Assembly (NCBI RefSeq): GCF_024166365.1 | Contig: NC_064839.1 | Coordinates: 34,670,378 to 34,734,377 of the forward strand | DNA: 64,000 bases | Direction: 5' to 3' | Source: Elephas maximus indicus | Taxonomy: Eukaryota; Chordata; Mammalia; Proboscidea; Elephantidae | Shown: piece by piece, positions 1 through 42,589 of the stretch | How positions within the stretch are numbered: position 1 is the stretch's first letter | Layout: every line of letters begins with the position of its first letter | Program-made: the position numbers and the translations under genes | Notes under the pieces: model-generated | What the model saw: only the letters and a program-made list of their open reading frames with translations | The model's database searches: none | Told to the model about the DNA's origin: nothing

Positions 1-477
1 ATCCTTAGACCAGAAGAACTAGTTGGTGCCTGGCCACAACCGATGACTGCCCTGACAGGGAGCACAACAGAGAACCCCTGAGGGAGCAGGAAATCAGTGG
101 GATGCAGACCCCAAATTCTCACAAAAAGACCATACTTAATGTTCTGACTGAGACTAGAGGAATCCCGGTGGTCATGGTCCCCAAACCTTCTGTTGGCCTA
201 GGACAGGAACCATTCCCGAAGACAACTCATCAGACATGGAAGGGACTGGACAGTGGGTAGGAGAGAGATGCTGATGAAGAGTGAGCTACTTGTATCAGGT
301 GGACACTTGAGACTGTGTTTGCATCTCCTGTCTGGAGGGGGGATGGGAGGGTAGAGAGGGTTGGAAGCTGGCAAAATTGTCACAAAAGGAGAGACTGGAA
401 GGGCTGACTCATTAGGGGGAGAGCAAGTGGGAGTATGCAGTAAGGTGTTTATAAACTTATATGTGACAAAAAAAAAA
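1..477 (+). repeat. L1 3'-end retroposon, truncated by the window edge
   Basis: A sense-oriented 3' tail ending in a poly(A) run near 469-478. The body (for example the stretch reading gaacccctgagggagcag) is nearly the same as the element at 18834-19377 and the reverse complement of the one at 29535-30425, so this is one high-copy family. Its 3' end, close to a tail-adjacent gtttaca/caataaa block in the sister copies, resembles the 3' UTR of the L1s in this window. Assignment to L1 is inferred from those copies. The 5' part lies outside the window. Confidence 0.7.
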
Positions 478-784
478 ATTTGTGACTTATGAATCAGTCT
501 GGAATTAGTTTTGGTGAAAGATGTGGCTGTGGATGTTATGCCCAAATTGCTATCCAGGTATACTAGCACCATGATTGATATTTTATGTTTAATCTGATTT
601 ATTTTGAATTAAATTTTCATTTTTTAAACTTCAAAAAGTATTAAAAGAAGTTTTTTTTTTTTTTTTTAATATTAACAGGGAGCATACCTAGGATTGAGAA
701 TTTTCCATTTCTGTGGTCTTACTGGGTGTCTTAAGTAGACTCTGCGTTTTGGAAGTGAGGTATAAAACAAAGTTAGCACATTTC

Positions 785-1105
785 CAATGTAATATAGTGG
801 AAAGAGCACTGGATTAAATGTGACAAGACTTGCATTCTAGATCTAAATTTGCCTCAAACTTGATATGCTACCCAGGACCAGACCCAAACCAAACCCATTG
901 CCATGAAGTCGATTCTGACTCATAGCAACCCTATAGGTCAGGGTAGAACTGTCCCACAGGGTTTCCAAGGAGCACCTGGTGGATTTGAACTGCTGACCTT
1001 TTGGTTAGCAGCCATAGCTCTTAACCACCGAGCCCCCAGAGTTTCCTGTTACCCAGGAAATAGTCCCTTAACCTCCCTTTGATCAGTTTTCCCATCTGAT
1101 CTATC
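785..1105 (+). repeat. MIR, split by an AfroSINE
   Basis: An old MIR SINE: the 5' part (gtggaaagagcactgg type) is at 785-878 and the 3' part (cttaacctccctttgatcag type) at 1050-1105. The AfroSINE at 879-1049 sits between them. Confidence 0.6.
879..1049 (-). repeat. AfroSINE
   Basis: Reverse-orientation AfroSINE: the tail block gtcgattctgactcatagc is followed by the complement of the tRNA-like head (ggttagcagccatagctctt). A 9-bp direct repeat tacccagga flanks it (about 870-878 and 1050-1058) and is the likely target-site duplication. Confidence 0.85.
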
Positions 1106-1640
1106 ACCCTTTGCTCAAAACTCTCCAGTGATTCCCCATCTCAGTCGGGGTGAAAGACAATATCCTTACAAGTACCTACAAGGTCTAACTGGAATCCTCC
1201 CCACAAATCCCTTACTAGTATCCTACAGCTCACTGGGTCCCAGACACACTGACCTTCTTGTGAACACCAGGCAAACTCGGCTTCAAAGTCTTGCACTTGC
1301 AGGTCCCCTGCCTGGCATGCCTGTCCCCTAAACACTCACAATGCCCTGCTACTCACCTCATTCAAGCCTTTACTCAAATGTCACTTTCTCAGTGAGACCT
1401 TCCCTGGCCATACTATTGGAAATAGCATCATCACCTTTTTCCTCCTTTGTTTTATTCCCCCACATCCCTTATCACCATCTGAAACTGAATTTACTTGTTT
1501 ACTTTTTCTGTCCTCTACCTGAATGTTAGATCCTCAGGAAAGGGAACTGTACCCATTTTGTTCACTGCTGTATCCACAGAACCTAACAACGATGCCCGGC
1601 ACATAGTGGGCACTCAGTAAATACCGTGTTGGATGAATAA
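1095..1640 (+). repeat. L2 LINE 3' end
   Basis: A typical L2 3' region in sense orientation: ctccagtgattccccatctc near the start, cctcattcaagcctttactc in the middle and the tail with cccggcacatagtgggcactc near 1594-1614. There is no intact reading frame. Confidence 0.85.
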
Positions 1641-1775
1641 TCAAATGTATGACAACACCATCACGCCAGATGGATCCTCGCTCCCTAAGGTGAAGCCGTG
1701 TGCTTCTCTTGAGCCCAGATTCCTAACACCATCCCTCCAGAGAAGCCGAGCACCCGCTTCCAGGCGTGTACTCAC

Positions 1776-2054
1776 TTGGCAGGAACCTGCGGCAGTGGCC
1801 TCTGGGTCTCCCTCCTCGCGGACTAGGTCGAAGAGCTGGAAGCCCGCGTTGCTGGCGGCTTCTGGGTTCTCTGGCGGGTCCTCGGACTCCGAGCAGCCCA
1901 GGGGACTCCCCGAGGATCGGTGGCTGGAGACCACCCGGTAGCGGCCTTCTTGCCGAATCTCCCGGGCCGAAGCGCGGAGGTCGCTGCGGATGCGCTGCTG
2001 GCTGCCTCTAGACGGGCACAGGGCGGCCCGCACAAGCGGCTGGACTGGCTCCTC
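1776..2054 (-). CDS. SLC7A6OS: SLC7A6OS coding exon 2
   Basis: Residues 66-158, starting [10 protein letters not shown] after a CCCCCAG acceptor and ending ...ATAAGSCQ before a GTGAGT donor, phase 0. Exon 3 is not in the window. Confidence 0.9.
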
Positions 2055-2371
2055 CTGGGGGACGGCAGGGGAGGGAAATAGCATAAGCAGGGGTTCGCCA
2101 AGGGGTGAAAGATCCGATCTCATCTCGCCTGCTCTCCAAGATCCTTTCCCCACCAGCTATATCCCCTGCCTAATACCTGGGAGCGCACGGTGGCCACCAG
2201 CTGAAAGACATTATTCTCTGCTGCTCTCGGGAGACCCTCAGGGGACGTCCTCTGAGGCGCTGACTCGACCGTGCCGCCCCGAAGCCGCTTACAGGCGAGG
2301 ACGAGCGCCTCGGCGGGCTCCGCACTGCGCTTCCGCTTCACCCGGAGCACAGCTGTCCTGCTGACCTCCAT
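1776..2371 (-). CDS. SLC7A6OS: SLC7A6OS (Iwr1-like Pol II nuclear-import factor), 5' part
   Basis: Two coding exons (2177-2371 and 1776-2054) join in phase to give the first 158 residues of SLC7A6OS, the vertebrate relative of yeast Iwr1, which directs RNA polymerase II to the nucleus. The start [20 protein letters not shown] and later [12 protein letters not shown] and [16 protein letters not shown] match the human protein as remembered. The human protein is about 309 residues, so roughly half is missing; the acidic Iwr1 core exons would lie left of position 1, since 1-1640 is repeat-derived and has no matching exon. The basic KRKR stretch near residue 12 is visible. The gene is head-to-head with PRMT7 and shares its promoter. 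Both exons are intact, with no frameshift. Confidence 0.93.
2177..2371 (-). CDS. SLC7A6OS: SLC7A6OS coding exon 1
   Basis: Residues 1-65, ATG at 2371-2369. It ends in ...ATVRSQ before a CAG|GTATTA donor, phase 0. The start is chosen because it begins the conserved [15 protein letters not shown] sequence. Confidence 0.93.
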
Positions 2372-2489
2372 AGCGGCTGCCGCAGAGCACTACGGGAGCG
2401 CGCGGGGTGAGATGGGAGAGTTTTCAGGGCATGCTCCCGGGCCCCTCCCCCGTCCCGCGCAGCAGACGCAGGGAGGCCCCGCCTCCGCA

Positions 2490-2536
2490 CGCCGGCCACG
2501 GCAAGATGGCGGTGGTGGCTGAGAGGAACAGAGCGG
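2490..2536 (+). other. PRMT7: PRMT7 non-coding exon 1 (5' UTR), start approximate
   Basis: The exon ends at 2536 before a GTGAGG donor and includes the YY1-like AAGATGGCGG. Its 5' end is a guess. It contains an ATG (2506) that opens a 16-codon uORF running into exon 2. Confidence 0.6.
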
Positions 2537-3289
2537 GTGAGGTGCTGGGCAGGTTGGGAAGGTGGGGTCTCGGGAGCCTGTGGCTTCCGGTCCGCAAACC
2601 CCAGGGCTTCGGCAGAGGGACCTGGTGTGGCGTCCTTGGACGCCGGGATACGCATCTCATCGGGACTTTCTAGGACGTTCCCAGTGTCCGCGTGGGGAGG
2701 TTTGGAGGGCACTGGCCGTCGGGAGAGCGGGTTATCTGGCCGGCCCTGGCTGTGCTGCCCAGCCGCATCATTGCGGCCCACCGGGCCGGTAGCAGAGCAG
2801 ATTCTCGGGGACCTGATCAAATACTCGTACTCCTGCCTGTCACCTCTCCTCTGCGGCAGAGACCCGGACCGCAATCGTATGGAGTACCAGCCATTGAACC
2901 CCTAACTGGGCCACGGTTCTGTGATTCATGGACCTGCTGATGGGCTCGCCTTCCCCAGTCATTGTGTTCAGAGTTGTAGTTGGAAGCCAGTCTATTCACC
3001 ACACACTAGCCAGCGCGGTCCTGTGAAAGTGAAAGGAGACCTGCTTCTCAAAACCGTTGGGTGACTCCTACAACGCTTAAAATCAAACATCTTTCCGAAA
3101 CCAACAAGACTCTGCGTGATTTGCAGAAGCTCACATCTAATCTGTCATTTCTTCTGCTTGAAGTGCTTTAGTCACACAGGCTTTTGGCAGTTTCTGTTTA
3201 TGCACCTAGTTCTTTATACCTTAGGGCCTTTTCCTGGAAAAGGTGGGATTATGAAATACAAGCATCACTCTTCCTCGGCTTTTAACCTG

Positions 3290-3735
3290 GCTTATCTTGT
3301 TTTTCTATCTTGTAGTCTCAACTTAAATGGCACGTTCCTCAGAGAATCCTCCCATAAGCTTCTCTTCTCTTTTATAGCACCCTGTGTATTTCTTTTCTTG
3401 CACTCACATAGACTGTAATTGTTTATATTTACTTTCTCTGCCTCATTAGAGTCTAAACTCTTAGAGGGCAGGACCTCATTTGTCATGTTTATGATGGTTG
3501 CTCTGGACCTACCACCAAAAAACAAAAACCCTGTTGTGGTCCAGTGGATTCTGACTCATAGTGACCCATTGGACAGAGTATAACTGCCCCATAGGGTTTC
3601 CAAGGAGCACCTGGTGGATTCGAACTGCCAGCCTTTTGGTTAGCAGCCATAGCTCTTAATCACTATGCCACCAGGGTTTCCATACCTAACTCAGTGCCTG
3701 GCATATAATTGGTACTTAGTAAATTTTGAATGAAT
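3290..3735 (+). repeat. L2 LINE 3' end, split by an AfroSINE
   Basis: L2-like sense fragments at about 3290-3511 (agtctaaactcttagagggc) and 3682-3735 (cagtgcctggcatataattg, then a terminal gaatgaatga). The AfroSINE at 3514-3681 separates them. Confidence 0.75.
3514..3681 (-). repeat. AfroSINE
   Basis: Reverse-orientation AfroSINE with tail gtggattctgactcatagtg and complemented head ggttagcagccatagctctt, ending ccaccagggtttcc. Confidence 0.85.
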
Positions 3736-3739
3736 GAAC

Positions 3740-5340
3740 CAAACATCTGCTCAGAAACCCAACTAGCAATGCAGACAGGGCTTGGCATAGTGGTTTCCAT
3801 GCCTTCCTTGTAAATGACTGTGTGAGTGCATAGTTCTTGGAGAATGAAGGCGCAGACCAGAGAATACCTTCTGAACCTGGATTGTAGGCTCCTTCTGGGA
3901 GAGGACAAGTCATAATAATAGATGAGAGGATTTATCCACAGAAGGTGTATGATGCTTACCCAGAAGAGGTTCTTTGAATCATGAGGTTGTTAATAACATG
4001 GGACCTGGTTCTGTCCTCAAGTGTTTATTTAGATTTACACGAAACCAGTGACTTCTCTACAGTTCTGAAAAGGCAGACACTGTAGTCCTAGTTATCACCC
4101 CTCATTAACATAATAAAAGTTAACATAATAGACGAGAATTCCATCGATTAAAGTTCGTTACTACACTTAACTCTGAAATGACTTCAGAATCCTCGTGGTT
4201 CCACATGGACCACAGGATAAGGGTTTCAAGACTCTATAACGTGGACCCCTCAGACGTATTTGACTCCTTGTCCAGTTTCATTTTAGCCAAACTGGTTTAT
4301 TCACTGTGCCTGACTGTCTAAGCCTTTCTAATATGGTGAACCCCCTCCCTGTGCCCCCAAATCCTGCCCATCTTTTTAAGCCTTCCCTGACCAGTGAGAT
4401 ATGCTCACTTCATTCTCTACTACAGCTTTTATTGGTCAAAGTTTTGTAATGCACATAACAGATTCTGGTAAAGTCTAGACACTCTGTCATTTTTTAATTC
4501 ATACTAGTATATGGGATACACAGTGCTGATTACAGGAGTGCTTTTCATTGGTTGTAGATTGCAGCCCATTGGTGAATTATCAAATCAATTTAGTGGGTCA
4601 CGACCAGCAATTAAAAACAAAAAAATGAAACAGAAAAATATCAGCATCGCCCATAAACCTCTGCCGTCGAGTCGATTCCAACTCATAGCAACCCTATAGG
4701 ACAGGGTAGAACTGCCTGATAGAGTTTCCAAGGAGCACCTGGCAGATTCGAACTGCCGACCTCTTGGTTAGCATTGCCTGTAGGAAGACTAAATATTGTT
4801 TTGCAAAACTTTGTGTGTGTATTGAGTCTCAGTGTGAAGTATGTTTCTTACTGGGGTTGTCAGAAAGTTTGAGAGCCACTGGATTAGAGGATAAACATGC
4901 TAGGATTTTAACAGTGGGATTTTATTGAAGTACAAAACATGCTGGAATTTTAAAAGTAGAATTTTACCAAGGGACAAATTGACTACTTTGAACCAGTCCA
5001 GTGACTGCCCAGGTTCTTTGAGAAAAGATTGTTTCCTATTCTTTTGTATAAGAATTAACTGTTTACTTTGTATTTGTGATTAGATAACTTCAAAAGAAAG
5101 TCAACAATTCTGGCCAGTTAAATGCCCTAGGAATGTCTAGAGACCTGTGGAGTAGGCATTCTTTGTATGGTTTCCTGAAAATGTGCAGTGGTTAACAAGC
5201 AATGAAGCAGGGTGTGGAGCACCTGCTGTTTTCTGACTGGAGGTTGGGAGGGCCCTGGGAGAGCACATACCTGCTGAGATGTGCCCTTAAACCTTGAGCT
5301 GTTTGCGTTCTAGAAATGCATCCCTTTGGGGAAACAGGCT
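3740..5340. other. PRMT7 intron 1, no gene recognised
   Basis: Apart from the AfroSINE at 4652-4774 I recognise no exon or well-defined repeat here. Confidence 0.5.
4652..4774 (-). repeat. AfroSINE, 5'-truncated
   Basis: Reverse orientation; well-preserved tail gccgtcgagtcgattccaac and gaactgccgacctcttgg. The sequence then leaves the AfroSINE pattern (missing 5' end). Confidence 0.85.
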
Positions 5341-5399
5341 ATACAAGACAGGAGTCTGGTGACATTTATTTGAAGCAAACGATTTTTTCGGTGAAAGGG

Positions 5400-6010
5400 T
5401 CTTTTAAAATTGTTTTTTAATTAAATATTGAGTAGGTAAAAGTAATCACAAACATACATGAAGCGTAAAGAATGACAATATCATGAACACTTGTATACCC
5501 ACAATTTAAGAAAAAGAACATCACTGTTATTTTTGAAAGGAGCCTTAGCAGCGCAACGGTTAAGCACTTGGCTGCTAGCCTTGAACCTACCCAGAGGCTC
5601 CGTGGCCAAAAGGACTGACGATCTGTTGTGGTAAAGATTACAGCCTACAAGACCCTGTGGAGCTGTTGTACTCTGTCACATGGGGTCACTGTAGTTGGAA
5701 TTGGCTCAACAGCACCTAACAACAACATTTTTGAAGTCCCCTGTGTGGCACTCTTGGTCCTATCCCCTGCCCTTCCCTCTTAGACGTAACCATTGTCCTC
5801 ATTTTTCCCTTGCTGTGCTTCTTAATGTGATCTCTGAGGAATATATTGTTCTGTTTTGCAGAATTTAAATTTTATATAAATGGAACCATTTTATAATTCT
5901 GTGATTTGCTTTTTTATGCTCTACAGTATATTGTGGGGATTAGCCATGTTTGTATGTAGCCGTGATTTATTCATTTAGATTAAGGTTTTCCTGAATTAGT
6001 CTATTATTGT
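5400..6010 (-). repeat. Probable old L1 remnant (antisense), split by an AfroSINE
   Basis: AT-rich sequence with the antisense L1-like phrases taaatggaaccattttataa (5877-5896) and tgtggggattagccatgttt (5931-5950), interrupted by the AfroSINE at 5539-5726. Weak identification. Confidence 0.4.
5539..5726 (+). repeat. AfroSINE, long variant
   Basis: Sense orientation, head ggagccttagcagcgcaacg, with an extra central block before ctgtggagctgttgtactct and a tail gttggaattggctcaacagc. The direct repeat atttttgaa (about 5530-5538 and 5727-5735) looks like its target-site duplication. Confidence 0.8.
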
Positions 6011-6254
6011 ATTTTTCCCTAAACAAAGTATGTAGTAAACTTTGGCAGTATTGGTGGCCCTCCTTTATCACCACCTTACATCTTTTTTGTTCTCCTTTCC
6101 TCCTGGTCCTTCCCTTCCTTTACCTTCCCTCTTCACCTGCCTTTACCTGAGGGCTGCGCCCAGACTTACCTTGAGGCTCATTTGACCCTTTTGGAATCAT
6201 GGAGAACTGCCGAAGCTCCCAGACAGCTTTATACCTTTGTGCATTGTAGTTTTT

Positions 6255-7735
6255 TTTTTTTAATTTATTGTGCTTTAGATGAAAGTTTACAGCACAAATT
6301 AGTTTCTCATTAAAAAATTTATACACAAATTGTTTTGTGACATTGGTTGCAATCCCCACAATGTGTCAACACTCTCCCCCTTTCCCTTTACATCCCAGGT
6401 TCCCCATGTCCATTTGTCCAGTCTTCCTGTCCCTTCCTGCCTTCTCGTCTTTCCTTTTGACCAGGTGTTGCCCGTTTTGTATACTTGATTGAACTAAGAA
6501 GCACATTTCTCATGTGTGTTATTGTTTGTTTTATAGGCCTGTCTAATCTTTGGCTAAAAGGTAGAGTTCAGGAGTGGCTTCAGTTCTGAGTTAGCAGGAT
6601 ATCCAGGGACCACAGTCTCTCAGGTCCCTGCAGTCTCTGTTAGACCAGTAAGTCTGGTCTTTTCTTTTGTAAATTTGAATTTTCTGTACTTTTCTCCTGC
6701 TTTGTCCAGGACCCTCTATTGTGATCCCTGTCAGAGTGTTCAGTGGTAGTAGCCGGGCACCATCTAGTTCTTCTGGAATAAGGCTGGCAGAAGCTGTGGT
6801 TCATGTGGTCCATTAGTTCTTTGGGCTAATATTTTCCTTGTGCTTTGGTTTTCTTCATTCTCCTTTGCCCTGGACAGGATGGGACCAGTAGATGTATCTT
6901 AGATGGCAGCTCAAAAACTATTAAGACCACAGACACTACTCACTAAAGTAGGATGTAGAACATTTTCTTTATGAACTGTTTTGTGCCAGTTGAGCTAGTT
7001 GTCCCCGAGATCATGTTCCCCAGCCCTCAGCCCCAATAACTTGGTACCTCAAGGTGTTTAGATGTGTCTATGAAGCTTCTATGACTTTACCTTGGTCAAG
7101 TTGTGCTGAATTCTCCTGTATTGTGTGTTGTCTTTCCCTTCACCAAAGTTAACACTTTTCTCTTATCTAGTTAGTGATCTCCCCTCCTCACCCCTCTCCT
7201 CCCTATCCATCAAAGATTGTTTTTTTCTGTGTGTAAACCTTTTCTTGGGTATTTATAATAGTGGTCTCATACAGTATTTGTCCTTTTGTGATTGATGTAT
7301 TTCACTCAGCATAATGCCCTACAGATTCGTCCATGTTGTGAGATGTTTTACGGATTCATCATTGTTCTTTATCTTTTTGTAGTATCCCATTGTATGTGTG
7401 TACCATGATTTGTTTATCCATTTACCTGTTGACAGGCACTTAGATTGTTTCTGTCTTTTTGCTGTTGTGAATAATGCTGCAGTGAACATGGATGTGTTTA
7501 TGTCTATTTGTGTGCTGACTCTTATTTCTCTAGGATATATTCCTAGGAGTGGGATTGCTAGATCGTATGGTATTTCTTTTTCTAGCTTTTGAAGGAGGAG
7601 CCTTCTCGTTTTCCCTTGTGGTTGTACCATTTTGCATTCTCACATGCAGTACATAAGAGTTGCAGTCTCCCCACAACCTCTCCAACATTTGTTATTTCCT
7701 ATTTTTTTTGATTAGTGCCAGTAATGTCAGGGTGA
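6255..7735 (-). mobile_element. L1 LINE, 5'-truncated, with target-site duplication
   Basis: An antisense L1 with its poly(T) side at the left, the 3' UTR, then the end of ORF2. The minus-strand frame at 7319-7630 encodes the ORF2 C-terminal signature PYDLAIPLLGIYPREIRVST and MGYYKKIKNNDE. A perfect 15-bp direct repeat tgcattgtagttttt (6240-6254 and 7736-7750) brackets it and defines the insertion at about 1.48 kb. The coding part is broken by truncation. Confidence 0.92.
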
Positions 7736-7934
7736 TGCATTGTAGTTTTTGATGTTACGTGCTGCATATAAAACCAAATAGCTCTTGCTGGAAAGATCAA
7801 AATACTGATTAATTTTTTTCAGTGGTTTTGACACTTTTGTCAATTTCTTGATGTTTTTTCCTTCCTTTTCTCCCTACAGTTTTGGTTATCAGGATGTGAA
7901 TAGGTGTCTGACAACCAGACCTGTCCACAAGTAG

Positions 7935-41483
<33,549 letters not shown>

Positions 41484-41498
41484 CCCTCGGTTGTTGGA

Positions 41499-41504
41499 AA
41501 TAAA
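41499..41504 (+). promoter_or_regulatory. PRMT7: PRMT7 polyadenylation signal AATAAA
   Basis: A canonical AATAAA starts only 16 nt after the PRMT7 stop codon, and a GT-rich stretch follows (ggtttgtggc, 41533-41542). The implied 3' UTR is only about 35-45 nt. Confidence 0.75.
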
Positions 41505-41524
41505 GTGGCCCGAGGATACCTGGG

Positions 41525-42585
41525 CTGTAACTGGTTTGTGGCTTTCTAGGAGGGCAGACTAAAGGTACTTCACCTTCCAGGGACCTGCACAGCCTCAGGT
41601 CTCACAGGAGGCCATTTCTACTTTTGCATCCTTGCACTGTCACCTCCTAGCTCTAGGTGCACATGCCACACAGGCTGCTGCTTGTTGGACAAGTGGGTGA
41701 TTGGGTCTGGAGCCCTGGAGGGGCCAAGGAGCCCACTGTAGGGGTAGGGGGTGTTAGAGCCCCTACTTCTTCAGGAGTGCTCAGAAAACTCTGAAGGCAG
41801 CGCTGTCTCTCCTGCTTGCCTTGGAAGGACCAGAAGCCTGCTGGGTGGGGTGGGGGTGGGTTAGGTTGCCCATGCTGGTCTCGGCCAGGCAGTGCCAGAG
41901 GTGAGTGTGGTACAACGGAGGGAGCCAGCCACATTCTGGAAATCTCTAGCTTCCTGTTCACCTGGCTGCAGATGGGCGGGGCTTCTGTGGGGGAGACACA
42001 GGGGCTGGGCCCTGGAGCCTGAACAGCCTTCAGGGTTGGGCTGAGAGGACTAGTGTCTGGCCCTCCCACCCCTGGGTTGACCTCACCAAGTTTATTACAT
42101 GTCTGGACATCAGGTGGTCTGCCAAGCAGCCAGCCCCCAGGCTGCTTCTCAGAGGAGAGGGAGGAGGCTGTCCAGGTGCAGTTCCTGAGGTACAGCCAGG
42201 GAGCTGGCCACCAGGAAGGGGAGCCGGGAGGTGCCAAGTTCCCCATTTCTGTGGCTTATATCAGAAGGACCCAGAGGATGGTGCAGAGCCTCCCCAGTGC
42301 CAGCCCTGCTTCATTAGAGAAGACGAGAGAATCTGAGGCCACAGCTCTGTCCCTCGCATACTCAAGATGTTCATTTGCTGTTTGCCTCACAGTTATCCGA
42401 GGAAACGAGGAGACACAGAGTAAGGGCCAAAGCGGCCCTTCTAGCGTTGCAGGGCAGACTCAGCTGTCCCCTTCCTGCAGGACAAACAGGCATGGCAGTC
42501 ACCCCCCCAGTGCCTTGGGCAGCCCCACCTGGGGTTGGAGTCAGAGCAGGCCTGGCCCCAGCTTGTCGCTCAAATAAGTGAAGAC
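41525..42585. other. Intergenic gap between convergent PRMT7 and SMPD3
   Basis: About 1.07 kb separates the two inferred 3' ends. A 197-codon minus-strand frame at 41653-42246 crosses it but has no recognisable domain; it is treated as chance in GC-rich DNA. Confidence 0.65.
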
Positions 42586-42589
42586 ACCA

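Larger units (their letters stand above)
1780..2900. promoter_or_regulatory. CpG-island bidirectional promoter (SLC7A6OS / PRMT7)
   Basis: This stretch is far richer in C+G and CpG than its surroundings and contains the two divergent first exons. The SLC7A6OS ATG (2371) and the PRMT7 first exon (about 2490) are roughly 120 bp apart. No TATA box is visible, as expected for a CpG-island promoter. The block AAGATGGCGG at 2503-2512 matches the YY1 consensus, which is often found just downstream of housekeeping start sites. An ETS-like cttccgg lies at 2583-2589. Start sites themselves cannot be read from sequence. Confidence 0.8.

Noticed and set aside
1-1640. Remaining SLC7A6OS exons
   Set aside because: The interval is L1, MIR, AfroSINE and L2 sequence; no translation resembles the acidic C-terminal half.
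41653-42246. 197-codon minus-strand ORF between PRMT7 and SMPD3
   Set aside because: GC-rich, low-complexity translation with no recognisable family; lies downstream of the SMPD3 poly(A) signal. Treated as chance.
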